A stretch of 64,000 nt of DNA from Takakia lepidozioides (GCA_030704615.1 CM060731.1:496001-560000), one strand, 5' to 3'; numbered from the stretch's first letter, positions 34,701 to 60,335 are shown. Made by a program: numbers and translations. Notes: a model not told the origin generated them from the letters alone.

Positions 34701-35997
34701 TTCTTTTTCTCAATGAGGTCATCCTCTAAGTCCCCATCATCATCACCTCTCTCCCATGGAAACCTTGCATCCACTGCCTCTTTCACAACTTCAGGGGAGG
34801 CAGGCTTTGGGACCGGGTGGTCAGGGCTACTCCATCCCTTGCCTAGGGCAGGAAACACTGGGTGGCCAGGCCTGATGAAGCAGGGGTAACGAACCAAAAT
34901 TTACCAGGAATTTTGTAGGGTTTTAATTATGTTCTCAATTTTCAAACCATGTTCACTCTTTGGAGCAGATAATAAAATCAAAGGGCACCCAGCACAACAA
35001 CACAGCTCAGAAAACAACCGACGGCTTGGAAGTCTCGCCATGCTTTTAAACTACCAATGTAGAGAAATTCGAGAAACAATATTTTGCTCGTGTGATCTTG
35101 AATTTTAAAAATATAAGCTCCATACCTTGGAAGGAAAACTGAATTTGAAGTGAGAGACCGCTTCTGCTGCAGATTGACCCTGTCAGTCCTAGGCTGGAGT
35201 GCAGGATTGTTCTTTTGTATTTCCCGCAGCTTGTCCACAATGCGAGACATGGCGGACTTCTCTCCTCGCCCATCAAAATGCTTACTATCAACTTCCGCAT
35301 CTTCAGTGTCCTCCATCCCAAATTCTTGCTCTTCATCCCTCAGGACAGGAGGAGACCTTGACACTCCGCTGTTGACACTTCCTGCTCTAGAACGACCCTG
35401 CTCCCATGGAGCCCGGTGCATGTTTCGACCATTGTCAGACGGCGCAGGGCGACTAGAGCGATAGCTATAATTTCCATTACTTCCGGCAGAACTTTGACGT
35501 CCCGCAGGCGCCTCCCTGCCATTCCGCCGCCTGCTCGTTGAAGCACTCTTATCATCAGACTCGTGGAACGATGGCCTCTGGGACTCCCAGGGAGGAGCCT
35601 GCTTAAACCTTGAATGCCCATCGGCAGATGGAGGCCCACTGGGAAGATTCCACGGCAGCTCTTTGGTAGGAGCTCCATCCCATGGTAGCTCCTTCCTGGG
35701 AGCTCCAGTACGTTGACGATACGGTGAATCCCTCGTAGCACCAGGAGTCCGTTGCCTCCGCTGCCACTGAGACGAGTTCTTAAACCCCTCCTCCTCCTCA
35801 ACCTCATAAACCTCCGAGCCGGAACAGGCAACAAAATGTGAGCAACAAACATTCGCAGAGTAATTGCATCGATTGGCATTAAATAAAAGGCATAGAGAGC
35901 TCCCGCCTACATGCGAGGCTGAAGACGACCCCACACGAGAATGCAGGGGTTCCACTGCCCGCATGGGGCCAATGAACCTCCCAGGCAGAAGCGCCAT
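28747..35997 (-). CDS. CFM2: CFM2-like chloroplast group II intron splicing factor (four CRM domains)
   Basis: Thirteen exons join in frame with GT-AG introns: 35997-35126, 34871-34472, 34240-34039, 33742-33470, 33325-33195, 32760-32558, 32301-32154, 31888-31732, 31382-31090, 30854-30804, 30576-30279, 29730-29600 and 29343-28747. The total is 3756 bases (1251 aa). Four CRM RNA-binding domains are visible by their LxxxE start, G-rich loop and YRGK/W end: exons 2-3 (VVYRGKDY), 4-6 (VLYRGKDF), 8-9 (IVYRGKNY) and 11-13 (ILYRGW). Four CRMs match CFM2 rather than CRS1 or CFM3, which have three. CFM2-type proteins act with CRS2/CAF factors in splicing chloroplast introns. The N-terminus is Ala/Ser/Arg-rich with few acids, like a transit peptide, followed by a disordered linker. 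The C-terminal tail is very acidic (about 29280-28930). Introns 8-9 and 12 regions carry dispersed repeats. Confidence 0.9.
29950..30040 (-). repeat. Dispersed repeat family 2 in a CFM2-like intron
   Basis: On the minus strand this reads AGGGCCCACCCCTGAAAGGG, then AAAGTGGCTCTTAGTTACGC and CGGC...GTCTTCTCTCTCTC. It is the same unit as 54625-54720. It lies in the intron between the exons 30576-30279 and 29730-29600. Confidence 0.65.
30958..31020 (+). repeat. Dispersed repeat family 2 in a CFM2-like intron
   Basis: It reads GAAGTGGCTCTTAGTTACAC, then TGGCTTCGGCCGTAGTCTTC and a CT run. It lies in the intron between exons 31382-31090 and 30854-30804, antisense to the gene. Confidence 0.65.
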
Positions 35998-36858
35998 CTA
36001 AACTCTTTTCCCCAGCCCTCCCTCACTTCCCTACTTCAACAATAAATATCACATCTACCAGAATCCCTCCCTCTCTCTCTCTCTCTCTGAACCCTAATTC
36101 CTAGCTGCGAACACTCGTCTAGCCTGGAGATTGTAAGCTTCCATCGCCAGCCATCTCTCCTGCAGACTCTCTCTCACGAGTGTAACGCGGTCTCGTGGTA
36201 TTGTGTGGATAACACTGATTTTGTTTTTCTTTTCCTATTTTCTTTTTGAAATTTAGTTTCAGCAACAATCAGTAGCTCAGTGGGTTAAGTGCACTAAGTG
36301 CCACCCAGATGATTCTGGGGTCAAATCTTGCTACTGACGGGTGTGGAATACTCTTCTCCTAGGTTCCTGGGCGGTGTTCCATTTCTCAGCCTCCATGGCA
36401 CGGTTACTGTGAAAGAGGTTATTTTCTCCTCTCACTATCAAGGGGCCTGATTTGTGAGCTGTCGCTCCCAGGTGTTTCCCTAAAATAAATAAATCTAACC
36501 TGGGTTAGTGTGACCTAACCTACTCTAAACCGCGGGAGTGATTCGGGTTGCTTAATCACACCGAGATTTCCCTCCAAAAACAAACGCGCCATCTCTCTGT
36601 CTGTCTCCTGTGTGTTTAGCTGTGTGTTTGCTGTGGATCTGCGTGTGTGTGGCTCTTTCTCCCGTAAAAAATATGGCATGTGGAGCACCTGCATTGTCTC
36701 TGTTTCATGTGTGATGCAGTGAGGGGTGAGAGTTTTGTCTGTCTCTATCTACGCCTCAAAACTCGTTGTTTTCTCCAAAAATCCTTGCGATTAGGTGCTT
36801 TGTTCTTCTCCGTCTAGCTCTCTTTAGCTAAGCGGGGCGCCTTCCACACGTCCTCTTC
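35998..36858. promoter_or_regulatory. Shared divergent promoter region of the CFM2-like and SMC5 genes
   Basis: Only 861 bases separate the two start codons, which point away from each other. A (TC)n run of about 20 bases lies at 36069-36089, which is a common feature of plant core promoters. A SINE insertion occupies the centre, and CT/TGTG-rich text follows (36590-36660). No clear TATA box was identified for either gene. Confidence 0.55.
36264..36497 (+). repeat. tRNA-derived SINE
   Basis: TAGCTCAGTGGG at 36273-36284 is a perfect pol III box A, and GGGTCAAATC at 36318-36327 fits box B. The body ends in CTAAAATAAATAAATC. A related copy lies on the minus strand at about 55255-55475, sharing GGGCCTGA(A/T)TTGT then AGCTGTC(A/G)CTCCCAGGT. 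It is not a tRNA gene: the acceptor stem does not pair and unrelated sequence follows. Confidence 0.65.
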
Positions 36859-51758
<14,900 letters not shown>

Positions 51759-52695
51759 AATCAGGAATGGAGATACCAAAATAGGAATAGCAGATTTATT
51801 GCAGGAGATTCAAGTTTGTTGGTTAATGTGTGGGGTCAATGTGTGCAGAGTGGAAGAATGGAATCTCTTGGGCATCAATTTCCCAATCTCAAACCTCTCA
51901 TTGATTTTTCTGGGGTTGATATCTAGAAAGGTAAAGGCTTGGGCTTGCGGTAGATGTTGGGGAATGAAAAAGCAGATGAGATTTATGAATACGCTGCGAG
52001 TTGTTTTCCTGTTGAGTTGATTAGAACCAGATCATCAGAAACTGTAGTATTGTAGCAGCAGAAATGTGTCGAGTCTCTATGTTGCAGAAACAATGGATAG
52101 GGGCACACCGATTGGGTGTGATTATAATCAGTTACCGGGAGAATTTTAATGCATATTGAGGATTGTGCACATGGTGTTAAATGTCCTTGCCCGTTTGCAA
52201 CTCCCATGGTTGTAGAGGGCCTGAGTGCAAGAAACTCAATATCAAGCCTTGGATGTGATACTTTCTTGGAGTCAAGTCTGGCAGGGTTTGTCATTAATAT
52301 TCCGGTGGTTAAAATATCTGCTTTTGCAACAAGGCCTTGATTTTCTGGATTGTATGTTGTCGAAACTACTTGAAGTTGTCTCAAGATCCTTGTTGTGTTC
52401 AGATGTGTCCAGATAGGAGGACAGTACCATCATAGCAAGATGCGAGGGAGAGAATTAACAATTGAGATGTATCATATGCAGTTGATGAGGTGGGTGCAGC
52501 TGCGGTGTGGAGTGCTGGTGGTATCCAACAATTGACCAAACAGCATCACTTGGACATCTTTACTGATTTAAATGACTGGAATGTATTTTTAATGATGGCA
52601 CATGCAACATATTACATTATAATTATGTTTGTTTCGCCAACAAAACTCATTGTGCTCAAGATAGTTTTGCCAGAGAAATACTGTTGTTTATACTA
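51759..52695. other. Downstream flank of SMC5, no gene recognised
   Basis: Open frames on both strands have no domain. No obvious canonical polyadenylation signal was picked out close to the SMC5 stop. Confidence 0.4.
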
Positions 52696-52696
52696 A

Positions 52697-53475
52697 TATA
52701 GGGTTAAAAGTAGTGTTTTGTATAGGGTAAGGTTTGACATAGATTGTGTTCTCGAGGGGGAGAACCCTAGACCCGAGAGGGCAGTATAATATTAAAAGTA
52801 GTGCTTTGTATAGGCAAAGGTTTGGCATAGATTGTGTTCTCAAGGGAGGACTTAGCCATTTTGGGCCCCATATTGGAAAAATGGCATCGAATTTCCAGTT
52901 TCGGGGCCAGAAATGGCTAAGTCCCGGAGCAGCGTGCACCGAAATTGAAAATTCGGCGCCATTTTTCCAGTTTGGGGCCCAAAATGGCTGCCCCATATTT
53001 CCAGTGTTTGGGCCGGGACTCAAAAATTGGGAATTCGGGGCCATATTTCCAGTTTTGGGGCCGAGATATCTTGGGACTAGAATGGCCATAAAACAAAGAA
53101 CATTACAGCAGGTGTGTAGAGAAGGCGCATTGTCGCTTTGCCCGCGTTCGGCTGATTGGTGAACTGATTAGTGAACGCGTGGCTTCTCCAGGCATGCGGC
53201 ATGATGGAATAGGTCGGTTTTGAATAGCAAAAAGTACCTCGTGATATAGTGAGGCTCTCTGCTCCTGGCGAAATCTCCAGCTTGAACTGATTTGCTTGGG
53301 TCTGCAGCTGCTCTTGGAAATTTGTGGTGACCTGCGAATAGTCTCCATCAGACAACATTTTCAACCCTAGACCGAGGTCAGTATAATATTAAAAGTAGTG
53401 CTTTGTATAGGGTAAGGTTTGGCATAGATTATGTTCTCGAGGGGGAGAGTCCTAGACCCGAGGGTATAGGGTGTC
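52697..53475. repeat. Nested tandem repeat block
   Basis: An 88-base unit (AAAAGTAGTG(C/T)TTTGTATA, GGTTTGGCATAGATT, TGTTCTCGAGGGGGAGA) occurs in tandem at 52705 and 52793 and again at 53390. Between the second and third copies lies another imperfect array (about 52855-53085), with 40-70-base units built on CATTTTTCCAGTTT and TGGGGCC(C/A)AAAATGG. The rest to 53360 is unrelated to the units. No primer-binding site or polypurine tract supports an LTR element. Confidence 0.6.
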
Positions 53476-54624
53476 ATCCTGAGAAGACACGCGATATGCC
53501 AGACCTTACGCTCGTAAGATCCGGGTTGCGACAGCTACCCAGACCAACAACTAACATTATGCCCCAAAATTGCCCTAAAAAATGAAGGCAAAAAATTGAC
53601 GAGTTTTTATGCTATTAAATATTTGTGTTTTATAGAGTGTTTGAGCTCAAATATACTTATAGACCATGTAACTGACCCTATAGCATGTAGCTATGGCGTG
53701 AGCCTAGCCCCGTAAGCCTGTGAGTTGGGCTCACGCTTTGTCAGCTAAGCGTGAGAACAAATACAAAAAAACCATATAATGTGCACATGTAGACCGCCTT
53801 TGCATTTTTTATCGGATTCCCTGATCTGGTCGAGGCCCTCAACATCAATTCATTTGTATCATAACCATTTCCTCCAAATTGTCCCCTGAGAAAATTGCGA
53901 TATCTTATTTGCTACGTGAGTGCTTGCACCATGTCGTCTGTGGTAGCAACATACAATTGCGACGTGATTTATCAAATTGCTGCAACCATACATTGTGAAC
54001 TGTTTATGTCAAAATTGCATAATGACATGTCTACAACTTCCTCAATGGACATGTCCTGCAACACAAAGACGGCACAAAGGCGATCGTGACATTATTCCGT
54101 GTTGTAAACAACATCAGACTATCATAAAAAAAGGTAGGGAAAATGTCACGATCGTGACATCTGAAACCTGTTAAAATGTGTTTTAAGGATTTTTTATTTA
54201 TTTTTGGTTCGATATGCGAATGCGATCATAACATTTCCCCAGGCCCACTGCACGTCTAGATTGCTCCACTTGTTAATTAAATAGACATTATTTCTTAGCA
54301 AATGGTTCACCACGGTGATATATGTCTGCACCACAATTGGACAGTCTTTGTCACCATTGTTTCTATGTTGGAAACTCTTCAAAATATTGATAGTGAGCTG
54401 TGGACAAAGTTTCCTCATATCTAAGCTTAGGCTAATAGACTTTGAGTTCACGTCATCAACAAAGTGCATGCAATTGCATTTAGGACATAGATCGGTAATA
54501 GATCAATTTTCCCACGAAATAGGTCATATTTTCGCGATTATAGGTCTACTTTTCGCAGTCATAGGGCCTTTTCTTGCTGGGCAAGCTGGGCTCACGTAGC
54601 TTGTACATGCTCACGATCTAGCAT
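53476..54624. other. Intergenic, AT-rich
   Basis: No gene is recognised. The phrase GGGCTCACG appears near 53730 and 54590 and CGATCGTGACAT near 54080 and 54148; these may be traces of old duplication. Confidence 0.4.
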
Positions 54625-54720
54625 TCCCTCCATAGGGCCCACCCCTGAAAGGAGGTAGTAGTCACAAGGCGAAGTGGCTCTTAGTTACGCCGGCGTCGGC
54701 TGGAGTCTTCTCTCTCTTGC
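54625..54720 (+). repeat. Repeat family 2, longest plus-strand copy
   Basis: It reads AGGGCCCACCCCTGAAAGGA, then CACAAGGCGAAGTGGCTCTT, AGTTACGCCGGCGTCGGC and GTCTTCTCTCTC. It defines the unit of about 90 bases shared with 29950-30040. Confidence 0.65.
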
Positions 54721-55254
54721 ATTCCCCTACTCATGGGATACCAACCCCCTTAGAGTTACCTTATCCAATGGTGCACACTTAGACTCTGTCATTTTGAAAA
54801 CATGCCAACGGATAACTATGCTGAACATGCTACACCTTTTCAAGCAAACATTCTTAGCTATGAAGTTATCCAAAGGTGCACATGACTTGAGTCATTCATT
54901 GAGAAACATCACCTTTGATAGCCCCCCGCCCACGGAGGCCCTGTTTGTTATAAAATTAAGATATCACGAGGAAAAAAAAAACCTGAACGACCGTTTCACT
55001 CACCCTAAACATTCTATCCAAAAACAGACCCTTTGATAGCCATGTTATCCAACACCTGCACAGTCCACCCTATCGAGATCGTCGTTTCAATGGTTTTTCT
55101 GCCACAACTGAAACTCACTCTCTATCACTCTCTATCACACTAGAAAGATGAGGAAACCAAATATTCTGTTGTCAGTCAAGCCATGGTAATTATATGCCAG
55201 GTCATTCTCTAAAGCCAGAGTCTGCCTTCCTGCTAGCTGTCCCGGCTATCTCCT

Positions 55255-55475
55255 TAAATAAATGAATCAAAAACGAAAAAGAAAACAAAGGAAACCTGGG
55301 AGTGACAGCTGACAATTCAGGCCCTTTACAGAGGGGGGGGAAATTAACCCCCTTTCATATAATCATGAAGCATGCAGGAGACACCATTCCCAGCACGAAA
55401 CCATAGCACACACGACAAGGTAGCAGGGTTAGAGCCCCAAACCACTGGGACGACTCAAAGTGCGCTATAATGCAC
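55255..55475 (-). repeat. Second SINE copy, related to 36264-36497
   Basis: The minus strand carries GGGCCTGAATTGTCAGCTGT, CACTCCCAGGT and an A/T-rich tail ATTCATTTATTTAAGG. A weak box-B-like GGGGCTCTAACCC lies near 55425. It is diverged from the copy between CFM2 and SMC5. Confidence 0.5.
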
Positions 55476-56102
55476 ATTCCGAAGTTGGTTGTACCAAAGA
55501 TTGTTTTCTGGAAAACACCCAACATTCATAACATGCAAAAGCTGTAATGTGAAGGTGGTCTAGCATGTGCCATGGAGAGCGAAGAGATGAAAATTTAGGA
55601 CAGAAGCAGCATGGGACAGCCTGGAGGGACAGGTAGTCTGAGAAAAAGAACAGGAGAGACCAATTGTGATCTAGACATGTCTATGGTCACATGGTACGTA
55701 TGGATAAACACCGTGTCTCATTAAAAAAAATATCCTTGCGCGGAACAACACTGTGTCATTGCAGGAAATATAACTCCAACTCTCTCTTTCTCACAACTGT
55801 GCACCGCAATGACAGCCGCGGGTCACATGTAGCAAAATTAGGAGCTAAAGCGACAGTGCAGCCATCCGCATTTTGTTTCCTAGCCTGATCTGTACACCAA
55901 CAATTGATGCATGTTATCACATTGCTCCTTGTTATGGGGGACTCGTGGTGGGCATATCCTCTTGGAGGGTTGATATGCCTCGGAGGAAATGCCCTCAACA
56001 GTATGTCATAGTAAACGTTCACAGAGAACAGTGCATGAACCAAGCAGTTGGCATGGTTTTAAGTGAAGCAATACACTCACACCTTACAGTGACATCATCA
56101 TT
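55476..56102. other. Downstream flank of the PPR gene
   Basis: No gene and no clear AATAAA on the minus strand were seen. Confidence 0.4.
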
Positions 56103-59100
56103 TCACCAGTACTCCCCACATGAACACACCCCACCTTCAAATTGGTGAAAGCGATTCGCGTCTCGTACTAGAATTGCTCGCCCAAGAATCTTTGAGATGA
56201 ACTTGGTGGCCGTGTGGCAGTCACCACACACACGAAGGTTCTTGATGACACGAAGAGGCATCCCTGGGGCTGTGCTAATCAGGCCAAAAGCAATGGCAAG
56301 CTTCTCGCTGTGGTGGCAAAGAGAAGATTCTTTCTGCTCCTCCTCCACATCATGCAATACAAAGCGTGTGTCAGGCACATAACCTGCTTCCTTCATCTGT
56401 CCAGACAATCTTCTCAGCTCAGCATGGATTTCCTCAATCTGTGGATGCAATTTGTCATCTACAACAAATGTGTGCACCCTGTTGCTGACCTCAATCCAGC
56501 AGCGACCTGGCTGCTTTCTGACACCCCTGACTTTCATCATTTTTCTGACCTTTGCAGTATCCTCCCACCTGCCAGATGCGGCATAGATATTTGATAGCAA
56601 CACGTAAGTTGTGGCGTCCTGTTGGTCCCACTTGAGAATAGATTTTGCCGCACGTTCTGCCACCTCCACATTGCCATGAATTCTGCAGGCACCAAGCAAG
56701 GCTTTCCATACCACAGCATGCGGTTGGACTGGCATTTCATTAATCAAGTCCTCAGCCTCATCCAATCGCCCCGCACGGCCAAGAAGGTCCACCATGCAGC
56801 CAAAGTGCTCCACGGTAGGATTGAGGCCATGATCTCTACGCAGGGAATCAAAGTAGTGTCTGCCTTCATCCACTAAGCCCCCATGGCTACATGCTTGGAG
56901 AACACATATAAAAGTGACACCGTTCGGCTTCAAGCCTTCCTTTTGCATTCCTTCAAATAGTTGCACAGCCTCCCTACGCCTACCATGCTGGGCATATCCT
57001 GCTATCATTGCACTCCACGACACCACATTTCGTTCAGACATATTGTCAAACACTCCCTTTGCATCCTTGATGCTCCCGCACTTGGCATACATATTCACAA
57101 GAGTAGTGTTCAAAATCATATTTGGTACAATCCCGGCTTTCATGATGTCCGCATGGACCTCTCTGCCCTTTTCCAGGGCTGCCAGTCTCGCACACGCATT
57201 GCAGATGCAAACATATGTGACCTGGTCGGGCTTCAGCCCTTCCTGTATCATCTGCTCATAGGTCTCCAAAGCCTCCATCGAACACCCATGCTGGGCATGT
57301 CCTGCGATCATCGCATTCCATGACACCACATTTCGTTCAGCCATATTGTCAAACACTTCCTTTGCATCCTTGATGCTCCGGCACTTGGCATACATGTCCA
57401 CGAGGGTAGTATTCAGAATGACATCTGGTACAGTTCCAGCTTTCAGGATGTCACCGTGGACCTCTCTGCCCTTTTCCAGGACTCCCAGGCTCGCGCACAC
57501 ATTGCAAATGCATACAAATGTGACCCGATTGGGCTTCACACCTTCCCGTACCATTTTGTCATAGGTGTCCAAAGCCTCCATTCCACACCCATGCTGGCCA
57601 TATCCTGCAATCATTGCACTCCATGACACCACATTTCGTTCACCCATATTGTCAAACACTCCCTTTGCATCCTCAATGCTCCCACATTTGGCATACATGT
57701 CCACAAGGGCATTGTTCAGAATGACACCTGGTACAATTTCAGCTTCCATGATGTCAGCATGGACCTCTCTGCCCTTTTCCAGGGCTGCCACGCTCACACA
57801 CGCATTGCAAACACAAACAAAAGTGACCTGGTCCGGGCTCACCCCTTCCCGTATCATATGCTCATAGGTCTCCAAAGCCTCCGTTCCCCATCCACTCTGG
57901 GCATATCCTGCGATCATCGCATTCCATGACACTACATTCCGTTTTGCCATATTGTCAAACAATCCCTTTGCATCCTTGAGGCTCCCACATTTTGCATACA
58001 TGTCCACAAGGGTATTGTTCAGCGTGACATCTGGCACAATTTCAGCTCTCATGATGTCAGCATGGACCTCTCTGCCCTTTTCCAGGGCTGCCAGCCTCGC
58101 ACATGCATTGCAAACGCAAACAAATGTGACACAATCCGGTTTCATACCTTCCTGCATCATAAGCTCATAGGTCTCCAAAGCCTCCATTTCACATCCATGT
58201 TGGGCATACCCTGTGATCATCGCATTCCATGACACCACATTTCGTTCATCCATATTGTTGAACAATCCCTTGGCATCCTTGAGGCTCCCGCATTTGGCAT
58301 ACATGTCCATGAGAGTATTAGTGAGAATGACATCTGGCACAATTCCGGCTTTCATGATGTCAGCATGGACTTCTCTGCCCTTTTCCAAGGCTGCCAGGCT
58401 CGCACAAGCATTGCAGACGCAAACAAACGTGACCTGGTCGGGCTTCACCCCTTCCCGCATCATTTGCTCATAGGTCTCCAAAGCCTCTATCCCATACCCA
58501 TGCTGGGAATATCCTGCAATCATTGCATTCCATGACACCACATTTCGTTCGGCCATATTGTCAAACACTTGCTTTGCATCTTTGATGCTTCGGCACTTGG
58601 CATACATGTCCACAAGGGTAGTATTCAGAATGACATCTGGTACAATTCCAGCTTTCCTGATGTCACCATGAACCTCTCTGCCCTTTTCCAGGGCTGCAAG
58701 GCTCGCACACGCATTGCAAACACAAACAAACGTAGCACAGTCCGGTTTCACCCCTTCCCACATCATTTGCTCATAAATCTCCAAGGCCTTCTTACCACAC
58801 CCATGCTTGGTAAATCCTGCCATCATTATATTCCACGTGATCAAACCTCGTGCAGGCATTTTGTCAAACACTTGGCGTGCATCCATGATGCTCCCACATC
58901 TGACATACATGTTGAGAAGAGTGTTCTGTAGAAATACGTTTGGCTTGAATCCACTCTGGATAATGTGGGCGTGCACCTGCTTTCCTGCTGCTAGCCCCTT
59001 CATCTTGATGCACTTACGCAAGAGACAGACATAAGTATCTGAATCTGCTGAAATACCTCCATGGTTCAACATTTGCAGAGCCTCTTTCAGTTGTCCTGCC

Positions 59101-59414
59101 TCACATAATGTCCTCACATACCCAGAATAGCCAGAAGAAATCTCCTGTACTCCCTTTCTTTGTCCTCTTTTGGAAGCAGTGGCCATGGTGGAGGTGCCTG
59201 ATTTTATCAACTGTGCTGTCGGTGCTGCTTCCAGTTGACCATGTACCCATGCAGCTTTCTTGTAGCTATCAATCCACAGTGGCTCCTTGGTACTCTTGTG
59301 CTTGAAATCCGGCCCTCTCAGATGGGTCTGGACCCACCCTCCATCCCTGTCACCTTCAGCAATCCCTTGCCTCGGTAACAATAATGCACAGATCCTCCCC
59401 CTTGCTGCTAGCAA
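56103..59414 (-). CDS. PLS-class pentatricopeptide repeat protein with DYW domain
   Basis: A single intronless frame encodes up to 1103 residues. From about residue 95 it consists of P-L-S pentatricopeptide triplets; seven MYxxC(G/R)S L-S units are visible, most in an almost identical 101-residue (303-base) period. The E/E+ region follows (QPGRCWIEV), then a DYW deaminase domain with the zinc motifs HSEKLAIAFG and CGDCHTATKF and the terminal CSCGEYW, a DYW variant. PLS-DYW proteins bind single-stranded organellar RNA and carry out C-to-U editing in mitochondria or plastids. Start choice is open: ATG 59414 gives an N-terminus containing PDFKHKSTKEPLWI, an OSB-type motif, whereas Met77 (codon 59186-59184) would give a protein starting at the basic MATASKRGQRKG just before the repeats. 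The frame is intact, so it is probably functional. The editing target is unknown. Confidence 0.88.
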   Translation of the reverse strand: MLAARGRICALLLPRQGIAEGDRDGGWVQTHLRGPDFKHKSTKEPLWIDSYKKAAWVHGQLEAAPTAQLIKSGTSTMATASKRGQRKGVQEISSGYSGYVRTLCEAGQLKEALQMLNHGGISADSDTYVCLLRKCIKMKGLAAGKQVHAHIIQSGFKPNVFLQNTLLNMYVRCGSIMDARQVFDKMPARGLITWNIMMAGFTKHGCGKKALEIYEQMMWEGVKPDCATFVCVCNACASLAALEKGREVHGDIRKAGIVPDVILNTTLVDMYAKCRSIKDAKQVFDNMAERNVVSWNAMIAGYSQHGYGIEALETYEQMMREGVKPDQVTFVCVCNACASLAALEKGREVHADIMKAGIVPDVILTNTLMDMYAKCGSLKDAKGLFNNMDERNVVSWNAMITGYAQHGCEMEALETYELMMQEGMKPDCVTFVCVCNACARLAALEKGREVHADIMRAEIVPDVTLNNTLVDMYAKCGSLKDAKGLFDNMAKRNVVSWNAMIAGYAQSGWGTEALETYEHMIREGVSPDQVTFVCVCNACVSVAALEKGREVHADIMEAEIVPGVILNNALVDMYAKCGSIEDAKGVFDNMGERNVVSWSAMIAGYGQHGCGMEALDTYDKMVREGVKPNRVTFVCICNVCASLGVLEKGREVHGDILKAGTVPDVILNTTLVDMYAKCRSIKDAKEVFDNMAERNVVSWNAMIAGHAQHGCSMEALETYEQMIQEGLKPDQVTYVCICNACARLAALEKGREVHADIMKAGIVPNMILNTTLVNMYAKCGSIKDAKGVFDNMSERNVVSWSAMIAGYAQHGRRREAVQLFEGMQKEGLKPNGVTFICVLQACSHGGLVDEGRHYFDSLRRDHGLNPTVEHFGCMVDLLGRAGRLDEAEDLINEMPVQPHAVVWKALLGACRIHGNVEVAERAAKSILKWDQQDATTYVLLSNIYAASGRWEDTAKVRKMMKVRGVRKQPGRCWIEVSNRVHTFVVDDKLHPQIEEIHAELRRLSGQMKEAGYVPDTRFVLHDVEEEQKESSLCHHSEKLAIAFGLISTAPGMPLRVIKNLRVCGDCHTATKFISKILGRAILVRDANRFHQFEGGVCSCGEYW

Positions 59415-60265
59415 CTGACAATGAAAGCCTAATATTCATCTAGCAAACACCACACACTAATTCCTATCTCTCGCAAGACTTGTTAAAAAGTGTTGGAGAG
59501 AGAGGGAGGATGGAAATTCGCAAGAAAACTTTTCAAGGCATATTGTTGTATGGTTCTTTCTGTAGCATTCACCTGCTGCGTCAATCATCCTACCATTGAC
59601 TAGGGTTCCATTAGGGGGCAGTGCTAGTGTAGCTTTCAACAACTAACATGCAAGTCACTCTGGGCTTTATTGGATGTAACACAAGGAGGAACATACAAAC
59701 ATGTCCACATCTCCAGATGCTAAACAAGCTTGTGCATGATAAGGTTGCCCCTCTAATCAGGCGTCATACTCACTTTCATCGTCAAGCTTGGAAGGAGCTC
59801 CACCATCCACACCGGCATCAGAACCACACTTTGATAGCTTTCCACCATCACTAGACTGTTCTCCAACTGGTGCCACGTCCATTAGCTTTTCTTTCAGGAT
59901 TGAACCAGCCCTCAATCCAAATGACCTCTTGTGCGCACACCTTATGTCTGTGATCAGGAGAATCTGGATTTGTCCGTGACACCCACAAGGGAGCAGCTGA
60001 GCAGCCACCGTCTTAACCAAGCCACGACCATCAACCCTCCCAAGTACCTTGCAAACTCCAGGGAAAAGACCTTGCGCATCCTACTTTCATGCCCTGCTCA
60101 GGAAGAACAGCCTACAACCCGGACACTACTGACAGTAAGATCAGTTCTTGCAGAACAAATCGAGACCCAACAGCTGGGGGTTATAATCCAGTCCAACAAA
60201 CATCATCATGCCAGAGTCTGTCAAACCCCTCAGATTCCCCCACATCCTACAAGAAGAAAGCTCAC
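59415..60265. other. Region between the PPR gene and the OSB-like exon
   Basis: A minus-strand frame 60020-59757 ends in an acidic tail (KLDDESEYDA) but has no recognised domain. No further PDF-type motif or OB fold is apparent. A purine run GGAGAGAGAGGGAGG lies near 59490. Confidence 0.35.
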
Positions 60266-60335
60266 ATCGTCAACGCTGTAGTCCCACCATCGTGAAGGAT
60301 CTTTACAGAACTCCTGCCAGCGCTGTTCCGTTGAC
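60266..60335 (-). CDS. OSB-like exon (first half of a PDF motif)
   Basis: A 70-base minus-strand segment bounded by GCATGTAG|G and GACGAT|GTGAGC reads QRWQEFCKDPSRWWDYSVDD. This fits the start of the PDF motif of organellar single-stranded DNA-binding (OSB) proteins, which have W-x-x-x-F-x-x-P-x-x-WWD followed by PDFKHK and LW. The expected second half is about 0.9 kb downstream inside the PPR frame (residues 34-60), but the splice phases do not match directly. A frame at 60693-60373 with a Ser/Arg-rich, transit-peptide-like start may be an upstream exon. No OB fold was found. OSB proteins restrain recombination of plant organelle DNA. The gene is probably broken or partly captured. Confidence 0.45.

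Noticed and set aside
36273-36345. A genuine tRNA gene
   Set aside because: Only boxes A and B fit; no paired acceptor stem is seen, and the similar body at 55.3 kb shows it is a repeat.
52697-53475. LTR retrotransposon with 88-base terminal repeats
   Set aside because: No primer-binding site, polypurine tract, TG..CA ends or coding text; two of the units are in direct tandem.
56197-59305. Several plus-strand open frames across the PPR gene
   Set aside because: They are antisense shadows of the repeated PPR codons, with repeated near-identical antisense peptides.
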